A program made the translations under genes and the position numbers. The notes below the pieces were generated by a model. The model did not search any database. It saw only the letters and a list, made by a program, of their open reading frames with translations, and had not been told where the DNA came from. This document shows, piece by piece, positions 16,911 through 24,423 of a stretch of 64,000 nucleotides of DNA. Origin of the DNA: Mycobacterium scrofulaceum (GTDB lineage Bacteria > Actinomycetota > Actinomycetes > Mycobacteriales > Mycobacteriaceae); NCBI RefSeq assembly GCF_002086735.1, contig NZ_MVIJ01000011.1:62001-126000 (forward strand). Direction: 5' to 3'. Position 1 is the stretch's first letter; every line of letters begins with the position of its first letter.

Positions 16911-18254
16911 ATGGATGATGGATACGTGGCAGACATCAAACGCGGCCGTGCGGCGCGGAACGCGAAGCTGGCCAGCATCCCGGTCGGCTTCGCGGGCCGG
17001 GCGGCTCTCGGCTTCGGTAAGCGGCTGACCGGCAAATCGCGGGACGAGGTCCAGGCCGAGCTGATGGAGAAAGCCGCCAACCAGCTGTTCACCGTCTTGG
17101 GCGAACTCAAGGGCGGGGCGATGAAGGTCGGCCAGGCCCTGTCGGTGATGGAGGCCGCCATCCCCGACGAGTACGGCGAGCCGTACCGCGAGGCGTTGAC
17201 CAAGCTGCAGAAGGACGCCCCGCCGCTGCCCGCGAACAAGGTGCACCGAGTGCTCGACGGCCAGCTGGGCACCAAGTGGCGGGAGCGGTTCAGTTCGTTC
17301 GACGACAAGCCCATCGCTTCGGCCAGCATCGGCCAGGTGCACAAGGCGGTCTGGGCCGACGGCCGCCCGGTGGCCGTCAAGATCCAGTACCCGGGCGCCG
17401 ACGAGGCGCTGCGCGCCGACCTGAAGACCATGCAGCGGATGGTGGGCGTGGTCAAACAGCTCGCCCCCGGCGCCGACGTCCAGGGCATCGTCGACGAACT
17501 CGTCGAGCGCACGGAGATGGAACTCGACTATCGGCTGGAGGCCGACAACCAGCGGGCCTTCGCCAAGGCCTACGAGGGCCACCCGCACTTCGCGATACCG
17601 CACGTCGTGGCCAGCGCGCCCAAGGTCGTCGTCCAGGAGTGGATCGAGGGGCTGCCGCTGGCCGAGATCATCCGCGACGGGACCCGCGAGCAGCGCGACC
17701 TGATCGGCACCCGGTTGCTGGAGCTGACCTTCGACGCGCCGCGCCGGCTGGGAATGCTGCACGGCGACGCGCACCCGGGCAACTTCATGCTGCTCCCGGA
17801 CGACCGGATGGGCGTCATCGACTTCGGCGCCGTCGCACCGCTGCCCGGCGGCTACCCCGTCGAGCTCGGCATGACGATCCGCCTGGCCCGAGACAAGAAC
17901 TACGACCTGCTGTTGCCGACGATGGAGAAGGTGGGCTTCATCCAGAAGGGCCAGCAGGTGTCGGTGCGCGACATCGACGAGATGCTGCGCCAGTACGTCG
18001 AGCCCATCGAGGTCGAGGAGTTCCACTACACCCGCAAGTGGCTGCAGCGGATGACGGTGGGCCAGATCGACCGCTCGGTGTCGCAGATCAAGACGGCCCG
18101 GCAGATGGACCTGCCGCCCAAGCTGGCCATCCCGATGCGCGTCATCGCGTCGGTCGCCGCCATCCTGTGCCAGCTGGACGCGCGGGTGCCGATCAAGGCG
18201 CTCTCCGAGGAGCTCATTCCCGGCTTCGCCGAGCCCGACAGCGCGATCGTCTAG
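16911..18254 (+). CDS. ABC1/UbiB-family atypical kinase (Rv3197-like)
   Basis: 447 residues. ABC1 hallmarks are all there: the KxGQ motif MKVGQALSVME, the Ala-rich loop SASIGQVHKA that replaces a P-loop, VAVKIQYPGADEA with the ATP-binding Lys, ERTEMELDY, the catalytic loop HGDAHPGNFML and the metal-binding IDFGAVAP. Substrate unknown; family members act on lipids or quinone biosynthesis. Start ATG 16911 (MDDGYVADIKRG). Its 3' end overlaps the convergent whiB7 stop by four bases, an arrangement kept across mycobacteria and compatible with a link to WhiB7-controlled resistance. Confidence 0.93.
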   Translation: MDDGYVADIKRGRAARNAKLASIPVGFAGRAALGFGKRLTGKSRDEVQAELMEKAANQLFTVLGELKGGAMKVGQALSVMEAAIPDEYGEPYREALTKLQKDAPPLPANKVHRVLDGQLGTKWRERFSSFDDKPIASASIGQVHKAVWADGRPVAVKIQYPGADEALRADLKTMQRMVGVVKQLAPGADVQGIVDELVERTEMELDYRLEADNQRAFAKAYEGHPHFAIPHVVASAPKVVVQEWIEGLPLAEIIRDGTREQRDLIGTRLLELTFDAPRRLGMLHGDAHPGNFMLLPDDRMGVIDFGAVAPLPGGYPVELGMTIRLARDKNYDLLLPTMEKVGFIQKGQQVSVRDIDEMLRQYVEPIEVEEFHYTRKWLQRMTVGQIDRSVSQIKTARQMDLPPKLAIPMRVIASVAAILCQLDARVPIKALSEELIPGFAEPDSAIV

Positions 18255-18520
18255 GCCGCGACACCGTCTTTGCGGGGACGTCCGCGCGGCCGTTTGAAGC
18301 TCAAAATCGACCCGCGGTCGAGGATTTCGCCGCCCCACACGCCCCACGGCTCGGCCCGCTCCAGCGCCGACGCCAGGCACTGGCGCCGGATCGGGCAGCC
18401 CGCGCAGAGCGCCTTGGCGCGCTCGAGGTCGGCCGGGGTCTCGGCGAACCAGAGGTCCGGGTCGCCAACGTGACACGGCAACACCGGCGACGGCCGCCGG
18501 GGGACTGTCAGTGCCGACAT
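18251..18520 (-). CDS. whiB7: WhiB7, multidrug-resistance Fe-S transcription factor
   Basis: 89 residues. Four Fe-S ligands: PCHVGDP (first Cys) then ALCAGCPIRRQC (C-x2-C-x5-C). The turn PWGVWGGE is the sigma-A contact motif, and the C-terminus FKRPRGRPRKDG is the AT-hook that marks WhiB7. WhiB7 activates intrinsic resistance genes (erm, efflux, eis type) on ribosome stress. Start ATG 18520 (MSALTVP). It is preceded by a nearly 400-bp leader with a uORF and an attenuator, both annotated here, which fit its known induction by translation-inhibiting antibiotics. Confidence 0.95.
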   Translation of the reverse strand: MSALTVPRRPSPVLPCHVGDPDLWFAETPADLERAKALCAGCPIRRQCLASALERAEPWGVWGGEILDRGSILSFKRPRGRPRKDGVAA

Positions 18521-18591
18521 GTCCTGCTCACCTGCTTCCTGGTCGGGGCTTGAATCTTGGTGATCCGGACCGGGGAGCGGGCGTGCGCCCG

Positions 18592-18635
18592 AAAAGACTA
18601 TGGCCACGGATCCTTGACTTCGGGTCCGTGGCCAT
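18592..18635 (-). terminator. whiB7 leader attenuator (intrinsic terminator)
   Basis: On the minus strand a 14-bp stem (ATGGCCACGGACCC / GGATCCGTGGCCAT, one wobble pair) with an 8-nt loop is followed by TAGTCTTTTC. It lies 72 bp ahead of the whiB7 start and 18 bp after the uORF stop, the layout expected of transcription attenuation. A second copy of GCCATTCGGTG (18661-18671, overlapping the uORF end) duplicates the sequence at the stem base (18631-18641) and could pair alternatively. Confidence 0.85.
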
Positions 18636-18653
18636 TCGGTGAAAACCGGGGAG

Positions 18654-18818
18654 TTAGGCAGCCATTCGGTGGACCTCGAGTCTTGCGGACGCGTTCGTCG
18701 CGGCGGCGGCGCGATGCTTCAACGCCTTTGCCGAAACGGCAACATCGGCACTGTGGGCGGCATGCTTCAACGTGGCCGCCGCGGCGGCCACGTTCACACC
18801 GAACGCGTCGTTGATCAT
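18654..18818 (-). CDS. whiB7 upstream leader ORF (uORF)
   Basis: 54 codons starting ATG 18818, eleven bases after the strong site GGGAGG. The product MINDAFGVNVAAAAATLKHA... is Ala-rich and ends ARLEVHRMAA. It is followed 18 bases later by the attenuator hairpin. WhiB7 leaders are known to carry a translated uORF whose ribosome stalling allows read-through into whiB7; the position, strong Shine-Dalgarno site and adjoining terminator fit this. Whether the peptide sequence matters, or only translation through it, cannot be told here. Confidence 0.72.
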   Translation of the reverse strand: MINDAFGVNVAAAAATLKHAAHSADVAVSAKALKHRAAAATNASARLEVHRMAA

Positions 18819-18915
18819 CGTGGCCACCTCCCTTCGTCGTGCCAAAACGCAGCTTCGAGGGTAAACCGTCGCCGACGTCCGGGACAAACGATTTTCTGAC
18901 CTGCACCTTTCGGTG

Positions 18916-21024
18916 TCAGCCGCCGCGCACCAGCTCCAGCACGTCGGGCCCGTACTGCTCGAGCTTGCGCGCGCCGATGCCGGGGATCGCGATCAGCGCG
19001 TCCTCGTCGCCGGGGCGCAGCTCGGCGATCGCGATCAGCGTGTTGTCGGTGAACACGACATACGCGGGCACCTTCTGTTCCTTGGCGACGTCGAGGCGCC
19101 ACGACTTGAGCCGCAGCAGCAATTCCTCGTCGACGTCGCCCGCGCAGGTTTCACAGCGCCGCAACATCACCGCCGCCGCGGAGGACAGGTCCTTGTTGCA
19201 GACCCGGCAGCGCGCCGCGGGCCCCCTATTGCGCCGGGACTTGTTGGGGCCGCCGTCGGCGCGCGCCTGCGGCGCGATCCCGTTGAGGAACCGCGACGGC
19301 TTGCGGCCCTGCCGTCCGCCGGGGCTGCGCGCCAGCGCCCAGCTCAGCGCCAAATGCATTCGGGCCCTGGTGATCCCGACGTAGAGCAGCCGGCGCTCCT
19401 CCTCGACGGCCTCGCTTTCGGGGCCGTGCGCCAACGCGTGCGAGATGGGCAGCGTGCCGTCGGCCAACCCGACCAGGAACACCGCATCCCACTCCAGGCC
19501 CTTGGCGGCGTGCAGCGAGGCCAGCGTGACGCCCTGCACCACCGGCGGGTGCCGCGCGTCGGCGCGCAGGCGGAGTTCACCCAGCAGGCCCGCAAGGTCC
19601 AGCTGCGGGCGCTGGGCCACCTCGTCGTCGACCAATTCGGCCAGCGCGGTCAGCGCATCCCAGCGCTCGCGGGCGCGGCTGCCGACCGGCGGCTCGGCCG
19701 TCAACCCCAGGGGCTCCAGGACCGCGCGCACGACGGCGGGCAGCGGACCCTCGGCGCCGCGCTCGGCCGCACGCTGCACCGCCAGCAGCGCCTGCTTGAT
19801 CTCCTGGCGGGTGAAGAATCCCTCGCCGCCGCGGACCTGATAGGGGATGCCCACCTCGGTCAGCGCCTCCTCGTAGGCCTCGGACTGGGCGTTGACCCGG
19901 TACAGCACCGCGATCTCCGACGGCGGGGTGCCCGCCTCGATCAGCCGGGTGATCGACGCGGCGACCGCGGCGGCCTCGGCCGGTTCGTCGGTGTGCTCGT
20001 GGAACGACGGCGCGGGGCCGGGCGGGCGCTGCCCGGTCAGGTGCAGCTTGCTGCCGGCCACCCGGCCGCGGGCGGCGGCGATCACCTGGTTGGCCAGCGA
20101 CACCACCTGCGGGGTGGAGCGGTAGTCGCGCTCCAGGCGAACCACGGTGGCGTCGGGGTAGCGGCGCGAGAAGTCGAGCAGGAACCGCGGCGAGGCCCCG
20201 GTGAAGGAGTAGATCGTCTGGTTGGCGTCGCCGACGACGGTCAGGTCGTCGCGGTCACCCAGCCACGCCTGCAGCACCCGCTGCTGCAGGGGCGTGACGT
20301 CCTGGTATTCGTCGACGACGAAGCAGCGGTAGCGGCCCCGGAACTCGTCGGCCACGGCGGCGTCGTTCTCGATCGCGGCCGCCGTGTGCAGCAGCAGATC
20401 GTCGAAGTCGAGCAGCGTCACCGATTCGTCCCGGGCCTTCAGCGCCTCATAGGCGGCGTAGACGGTCGCGACCCGGGCGGCGTCGAGCGGGATGTCCCGC
20501 CCGGCCGCGGCCACGGCGGCCGGGTACTCCTCGGGGGTGATCAGCGACGCCTTGGCCCACTCGATCTCGCCCGCCAGGTCGCGGACGTCGTCGGTGCTGG
20601 CGTTGATCCGGCTGCGGCTGGCCGCCCGGGCCACCACCGCGAACTTGGTGTCCAGCAGCTGCCAGCCGGTGTCACCGACCACCCGCGGCCAGAAGTACCG
20701 CAGCTGCCGGTGCGCGGCGGCGTGAAACGTCAGGGCCTGCACCCCGCCCACGCCGGTGTCCGTGCCCGCCGCGGCGTCCAGCGTCCGCAGCCGGGAACGC
20801 ATCTCCCCCGCCGCCCGCTGGGTGAAGGTGACCGCCAGCACCTGCCCGGCCGCCACGTGGCCGCTCGCCACCAGCTGCGCGATCCGGTGCGTGATGGTGC
20901 GGGTTTTGCCCGTTCCCGCGCCCGCGAGGACACACACCGGTCCGCGCGGAGCCAGCACCGCCTCGCGCTGCTCGTCGTCCAGTCCGGCGGTCAGGGCGTC
21001 GGCGACCATCGGCATGGCGTCCAT
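18916..21024 (-). CDS. uvrD2: ATP-dependent DNA helicase UvrD2
   Basis: 702 residues. SF1 helicase motifs: Walker [12 protein letters not shown], Ia [80 protein letters not shown] tetracysteine knuckle follows (CRVCNKD...CETC) and then a C-terminal HRDC domain ([14 protein letters not shown]...[13 protein letters not shown]). UvrD2 with HRDC is a mycobacterial 3'-5' helicase involved in genome maintenance. Start uncertain: ATG 21024, 21015 and 21009 are all possible and none has a clear RBS. Confidence 0.95.
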   Translation of the reverse strand: MDAMPMVADALTAGLDDEQREAVLAPRGPVCVLAGAGTGKTRTITHRIAQLVASGHVAAGQVLAVTFTQRAAGEMRSRLRTLDAAAGTDTGVGGVQALTFHAAAHRQLRYFWPRVVGDTGWQLLDTKFAVVARAASRSRINASTDDVRDLAGEIEWAKASLITPEEYPAAVAAAGRDIPLDAARVATVYAAYEALKARDESVTLLDFDDLLLHTAAAIENDAAVADEFRGRYRCFVVDEYQDVTPLQQRVLQAWLGDRDDLTVVGDANQTIYSFTGASPRFLLDFSRRYPDATVVRLERDYRSTPQVVSLANQVIAAARGRVAGSKLHLTGQRPPGPAPSFHEHTDEPAEAAAVAASITRLIEAGTPPSEIAVLYRVNAQSEAYEEALTEVGIPYQVRGGEGFFTRQEIKQALLAVQRAAERGAEGPLPAVVRAVLEPLGLTAEPPVGSRARERWDALTALAELVDDEVAQRPQLDLAGLLGELRLRADARHPPVVQGVTLASLHAAKGLEWDAVFLVGLADGTLPISHALAHGPESEAVEEERRLLYVGITRARMHLALSWALARSPGGRQGRKPSRFLNGIAPQARADGGPNKSRRNRGPAARCRVCNKDLSSAAAVMLRRCETCAGDVDEELLLRLKSWRLDVAKEQKVPAYVVFTDNTLIAIAELRPGDEDALIAIPGIGARKLEQYGPDVLELVRGG

Positions 21025-21129
21025 CTTGGCAGCGGTGGCCGACAAACGCGCCCCCGCCCACCGCGCGTCGGCGAGTTGTCGCGGTGCCGCGGCGCGGAAC
21101 ACATTGCCGCCCGGCTACGTTAACGGGCT

Positions 21130-21387
21130 ATGACCACTGCCCCGATCACCGTCTACACGACCTCATGGTGTGGCTACTGCCACCGGCTGATGACCGTGTT
21201 GAAGTCCAACGGAATCCCTTACGAGGCGGTCGACATCGAGCACGACCCCGCGGCGGCCGAGTTCGTCGGCTCGGTCAACGGCGGCAACAGGACCGTTCCG
21301 ACGGTGAAGTTCGCCGACGGATCGACACTGACCAACCCGAGCGCGGCCGAGGTCAAGGCCAAGCTGGCCGAAGCCGGCACCGGATAG
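21130..21387 (+). CDS. mrx1: Mycoredoxin-1
   Basis: 85 residues, glutaredoxin fold with active site WCGYCHRL and cis-Pro loop TVPTV (GGNRTVPTVKFADG). This is the actinobacterial mycoredoxin that reduces mycothiol mixed disulfides. Start ATG 21130, four bases past GGCT; the intergenic gap to the divergent uvrD2 is about 105 bp. SigH, encoded further on at 48952-49599, controls thiol stress genes in mycobacteria; no SigH-like GGAA/GTT promoter was recognised here. Confidence 0.95.
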   Translation: MTTAPITVYTTSWCGYCHRLMTVLKSNGIPYEAVDIEHDPAAAEFVGSVNGGNRTVPTVKFADGSTLTNPSAAEVKAKLAEAGTG

Positions 21388-21462
21388 GCGGCCGCGGCCG
21401 CACCGACACGGCGCCACCACGTGCCGCGCCGGCTGCCGGCCCGGGCCTTACCATTGGGGACC

Positions 21463-22131
21463 ATGGCGTCGAGTCTTCGGTACGCCCGTTTGCTGCGGCG
21501 TCTGTCGGCGGCCGGCGTGGCTTGGGCCGCCATCGCGTCCGTGGCCGCGGCGTGCTCGCACTCCCCGACCAGCACGACGTCGCCCCCTTCCGCCCACGAC
21601 TACGCCGAGTCGCTGGTCATCAGCCTCGACGAGGCCCGTCGCATCGCCAATTTCGAAGGCTTGCAACCGTATTCGTATGCCGACCGCGACCATCCGCCGC
21701 GGCGGGCCGTCGGCAACCCGCCGGGTCCGTGCCGCGCGGTGGGGACCACGGACCTCACCTTCGCCGGGGGCTGGAAAGAGTACCGTTCGGTCGGCTACAG
21801 CGGCTCGACCGACGACTTGCGGCCGGGCGGCGTCGCCCCGATCAACGAGGTCACCAACGCGGTTGTCGTCTATCCGGACGCGGCCGCAGCGCGGGGGGCC
21901 CTCAACCAGTTGCACTCCACCCTGGACCAGTGCGTCGCCCTGCACCACAACGCCTACGACTTCGCCCTCAACAAGCCGGACACCGAGACGGTCAAGCTCG
22001 ACTCCGACGGCTGGGTCCACCTGTACACCGTCAGGTCGTCGGTCCTGGTGTCCGTCGGCGTGCTCGGCATCGAACCGACGCAGCAGGTCGCCGACAACCT
22101 CCTGCAGACGGTGACCGGCCGCATCAAGTAG
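21463..22131 (+). CDS. Lipoprotein with PknH-like sensor domain
   Basis: 222 residues. A cationic N-terminus and hydrophobic run end in the lipobox SVAAAC-S, so Cys is lipidated. The mature part contains LQPYSYADRDHPPRRAVGN, NEVTNAVVVYPDAAAARGAL, STLDQCVALHHNAYDF and the closing VADNLLQTVTGRI, typical of the extracellular PknH_C-like sensor fold (two conserved Cys for disulfides). The family occurs in many mycobacterial lipoproteins (LppH group). Start ATG 21463 after TTGGGGACC; the GTG 21421 is less likely. Not in the remembered M. tuberculosis order between mrx1 and nudC, so probably a lineage-specific insertion. Confidence 0.8.
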   Translation: MASSLRYARLLRRLSAAGVAWAAIASVAAACSHSPTSTTSPPSAHDYAESLVISLDEARRIANFEGLQPYSYADRDHPPRRAVGNPPGPCRAVGTTDLTFAGGWKEYRSVGYSGSTDDLRPGGVAPINEVTNAVVVYPDAAAARGALNQLHSTLDQCVALHHNAYDFALNKPDTETVKLDSDGWVHLYTVRSSVLVSVGVLGIEPTQQVADNLLQTVTGRIK

Positions 22132-22140
22132 CCGCCCGAA

Positions 22141-23073
22141 TCAGTCGACCGCGGCCCAGGATTCGATGATCACGCGCGCGATCGAAATGGACCCCGGCAG
22201 CAGCAGTTTCGACTCCGCCGAACTGGACCAGTCGCCGGCGGCCAGCGCCTCGCGCACCTCGTCGCGGCTGAACCAGGCCGCCTCGACGATCTCCCCGTCG
22301 TTGAAGGAGAAGCCCTCGCCCGGATCAGCGACGGCGTGGAAGCCGACCATCAGTGACCGCGGGAACGGCCACGGCTGGCTGCCCAGGTAGCGCACGTCGC
22401 GGACCGTCAACCCGATTTCCTCGCGGATCTCGCGGGCGACGCAGACCTCGAACGATTCACCGGCCTCGACGAACCCGGCCAGCAGCGAGAACATCCGCTC
22501 CGGCCACGCCGCCTGGCGGGCCAGCACCGCGCGGTCGCCGCCGTCGTGGACCAGGCAGATCACGGCGGGGTCGATGCGCGGGAACTCCTCGTGGCCTGTG
22601 ACGGGGTTGACCCGCGCCCAACCCGCCCGCGCCGGCCGGGTCGGCGAGCCGTCCACCGCGCTGAACCGCGCGGAATCATGCCAATTGAGCAGCGCCACGG
22701 CCGACGAGACCAGTTGACTGCTGGTGTCGTCGAGGATCGCGCCAAGGCCGCGCAGGTTCACCACCTCGGCGCGCACATCCGCGTCCTCGGGCGCCTCGAG
22801 CGCGCCGCGGATGGCCCACACGTGCCGGTCGTTGTCGAGGCGTCCCAGAAACACCGCTTCCGGTGGCGGCCTGTCGGCCAGCTTGGCCGCGGCGCCGAGC
22901 ACGACCCGGCCGTCGGCGACCAGCACCTGGCTGCGCGAATCCACCCGCAACAGCGCCGCGTCCGCCCAGCCCGCGGTGGCCGCCTCCACGTCGGTGCGCA
23001 ACTGGTCGGCCCGGTCGGCGCCGACGCGCGAGAGCAACGGAACCTCGCGCAGCCGAAAGTCAGCGATCGCCAC
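22141..23073 (-). CDS. nudC: NADH pyrophosphatase NudC
   Basis: 310 residues. Nudix box GFVEAGESFEVCVAREIREE then IGL is complete (G-x5-E-x7-REUxEExGU), followed by the NADH-pyrophosphatase signature SQPWPFPRS. It hydrolyses NAD(H) to NMN(H) and AMP, and in mycobacteria acts on activated isoniazid adducts and NAD-capped RNA. The four-Cys zinc ribbon of E. coli NudC is missing: the spacer around LLNWHDSARFSAVDG has no CxxC. Start GTG 23073 overlaps by one base the stop of the repeat ORF, with GGGGAGGG ahead. Confidence 0.93.
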   Translation of the reverse strand: MAIADFRLREVPLLSRVGADRADQLRTDVEAATAGWADAALLRVDSRSQVLVADGRVVLGAAAKLADRPPPEAVFLGRLDNDRHVWAIRGALEAPEDADVRAEVVNLRGLGAILDDTSSQLVSSAVALLNWHDSARFSAVDGSPTRPARAGWARVNPVTGHEEFPRIDPAVICLVHDGGDRAVLARQAAWPERMFSLLAGFVEAGESFEVCVAREIREEIGLTVRDVRYLGSQPWPFPRSLMVGFHAVADPGEGFSFNDGEIVEAAWFSRDEVREALAAGDWSSSAESKLLLPGSISIARVIIESWAAVD

Positions 23074-23264
23074 TACGCCCTCCCCTCGTGGCGACCCGCT
23101 TCGACCGGTCCCCCGCACGCGGGAGGTGCCCCCACCGCCGCTCTCGCGATCGCCACCGGTGACTCGTGGCGACCCGCTTCGACCAGCTTCGCCGCTCTCG
23201 CGATCGCCACCGGTGACTCGTGGCGACCCGCTTCGACCGGCTTCGCCGCTCTCGCGATCGCCAC
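23073..23264 (-). CDS. Repeat-encoded small ORF bridging the K+ channel and nudC
   Basis: 63 codons. The start GTG (23264-23262) shares a base with the channel's TAG stop, and its TAG stop (23075-23073) shares a base with the nudC GTG start; both junctions are TAGTG. The product is repetitive: VAIARAAKPVEAGRHESP repeats nearly exactly (one change) and then in a third, interrupted unit. This stop/start overlap is the described architecture of MIRU elements. The product has no recognisable fold; it is more likely a by-product that keeps ribosomes moving toward nudC. Confidence 0.55.
   Translation of the reverse strand: MAIARAAKPVEAGRHESPVAIARAAKLVEAGRHESPVAIARAAVGAPPACGGPVEAGRHEGRA
23087..23264 (-). 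repeat. MIRU-like tandem repeat, 54-bp units
   Basis: Two full 54-bp copies (23157-23210 and 23211-23264) differ at one base (CCAG versus CCGG). A third copy (about 23087-23156) is interrupted by the GC-rich insert CCCCCGCACGCGGGAGGTGC. On the minus strand each unit reads GTGGCGATCGCGAGAGCGGC...GGGTCGCCACGAGTCACCG, with GTGGCGA / TCGCCAC inverted at its ends. The unit start is nearly the same as the nudC start (GTGGCGATCGCT). Confidence 0.85.
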
Positions 23265-24334
23265 TAGTGCCCCGCGTGGCGGATGTAGAGCAGCCGGTCG
23301 TTGGCCTCGACCGCGTCCACCTCGGGCGCGCCGATGCGCAGCAGGTGGCCGTCACGCACGACGCCGAGGACGATGTCGCGCAGATGCCGCGGGGAACCGC
23401 CGACTTCGGTCGGCTCCACCTCACGCTCGGCGATCGCCAGCCCGACGTCCGGGGTCAGCAGGTCCTCGATCATCTCCACGACGCTGGGTGTGGTGGTGGC
23501 CAGGCCGAGCAGCCGACCCGCGGTCGCCGAGGAGACCACCACGGAGTCGGCGCCGGATTGCTGGAGCAGGTGCTGGTTCTCGGCCTCCCGGATCGACGCC
23601 ACGATCTTGGCGTTGGGGGCGAGCTCGCGTGCCGTCAAGGTCACCAGCACGGCGGTGTCGTCGCGGCTGGTCGCGACGATGATCGACGCGGCGTGCTGCG
23701 CCCCGGCCAGCCGCAGCACATCGGCCTTGGTGGCGTCGCCGTGCACGGTGACCAGCCCCGCGGTGGCGGCGTGCTCGAGGGTGGTGCGGTCGGTGTCGAC
23801 GACGACGACGTCGCCCTGGGCGGCCTCGTCACCGAGGATGGCGGCGACCGCCGTCTTGCCCTTGGTGCCGTAGCCGATCACGATCGTGTGGTTGCGCACT
23901 CTGCTCCTCCAACGCTGAATCTTCCACCCTTGGCGGGACCGCTCGGAGAGCACCTCGAGGGTCGTGCCGACCAACACGGCCAGGAACGCGATCCGCAGTG
24001 CGGTGAAGATCAGGGTGTGCACCAAACGTGCGGTCTCGGTGAACGGGGTGATGTCGCCGTAGCCGGTCGTCGACAGTGACACCGCGGAGAAGTACAGGCA
24101 GTCCAGGAAGGTCAGCGGCTGGCCCCGCACGTCGCGGTACCCGTTGCGGTCGAGGTAGACGATGACGGCCGCGGCGAACAGCACGACCAGCGCGATGGCC
24201 ACGCGGCGGGTGATGACGCGGATAGGGCTGGCGTGATCCTCGGGGATGCGCACCACGCCGATCAATTGGTGGCCTCGCTGCGCGGTCAGCGCCTGGTCCA
24301 GACCGTTCAGCTGCCGGGATCTACCGTTGGGCAC
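23264..24334 (-). CDS. Potassium channel with TrkA-N (RCK) domain (Rv3200c-like)
   Basis: 356 residues. Two membrane helices flank the selectivity filter STTGYGDITPF; the RCK domain opens HTIVIGYGTKGKTAVAAI and continues VVVVDTDRTTLEHA and VHGDATKADVLRLAG. A TrkA-C-like part follows (ending AVEANDRLLYIRHAGH). It is a ligand-gated K+ channel in the inner membrane. Start GTG 24334 (VPNGRSRQ). Its stop is joined to the repeat ORF and then nudC, suggesting one transcript. Confidence 0.93.
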   Translation of the reverse strand: MPNGRSRQLNGLDQALTAQRGHQLIGVVRIPEDHASPIRVITRRVAIALVVLFAAAVIVYLDRNGYRDVRGQPLTFLDCLYFSAVSLSTTGYGDITPFTETARLVHTLIFTALRIAFLAVLVGTTLEVLSERSRQGWKIQRWRSRVRNHTIVIGYGTKGKTAVAAILGDEAAQGDVVVVDTDRTTLEHAATAGLVTVHGDATKADVLRLAGAQHAASIIVATSRDDTAVLVTLTARELAPNAKIVASIREAENQHLLQQSGADSVVVSSATAGRLLGLATTTPSVVEMIEDLLTPDVGLAIAEREVEPTEVGGSPRHLRDIVLGVVRDGHLLRIGAPEVDAVEANDRLLYIRHAGH

Positions 24335-24423
24335 GGCGGTCCGTCATCGGCTCGGCGCCAGCGCGGGAGACAGCACGACTCAATGTAACCACGATCGCGA
24401 GCCCGGTACTCGGCCAGCGCGGG

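Noticed and set aside
18913..21123. Plus-strand frame of over 700 codons opposite uvrD2.
   Set aside because: Composition bias only; uvrD2 motifs are intact on the minus strand.
23087..23264. CRISPR array.
   Set aside because: The 54-bp units are contiguous with no unique spacers, so this is a tandem repeat.
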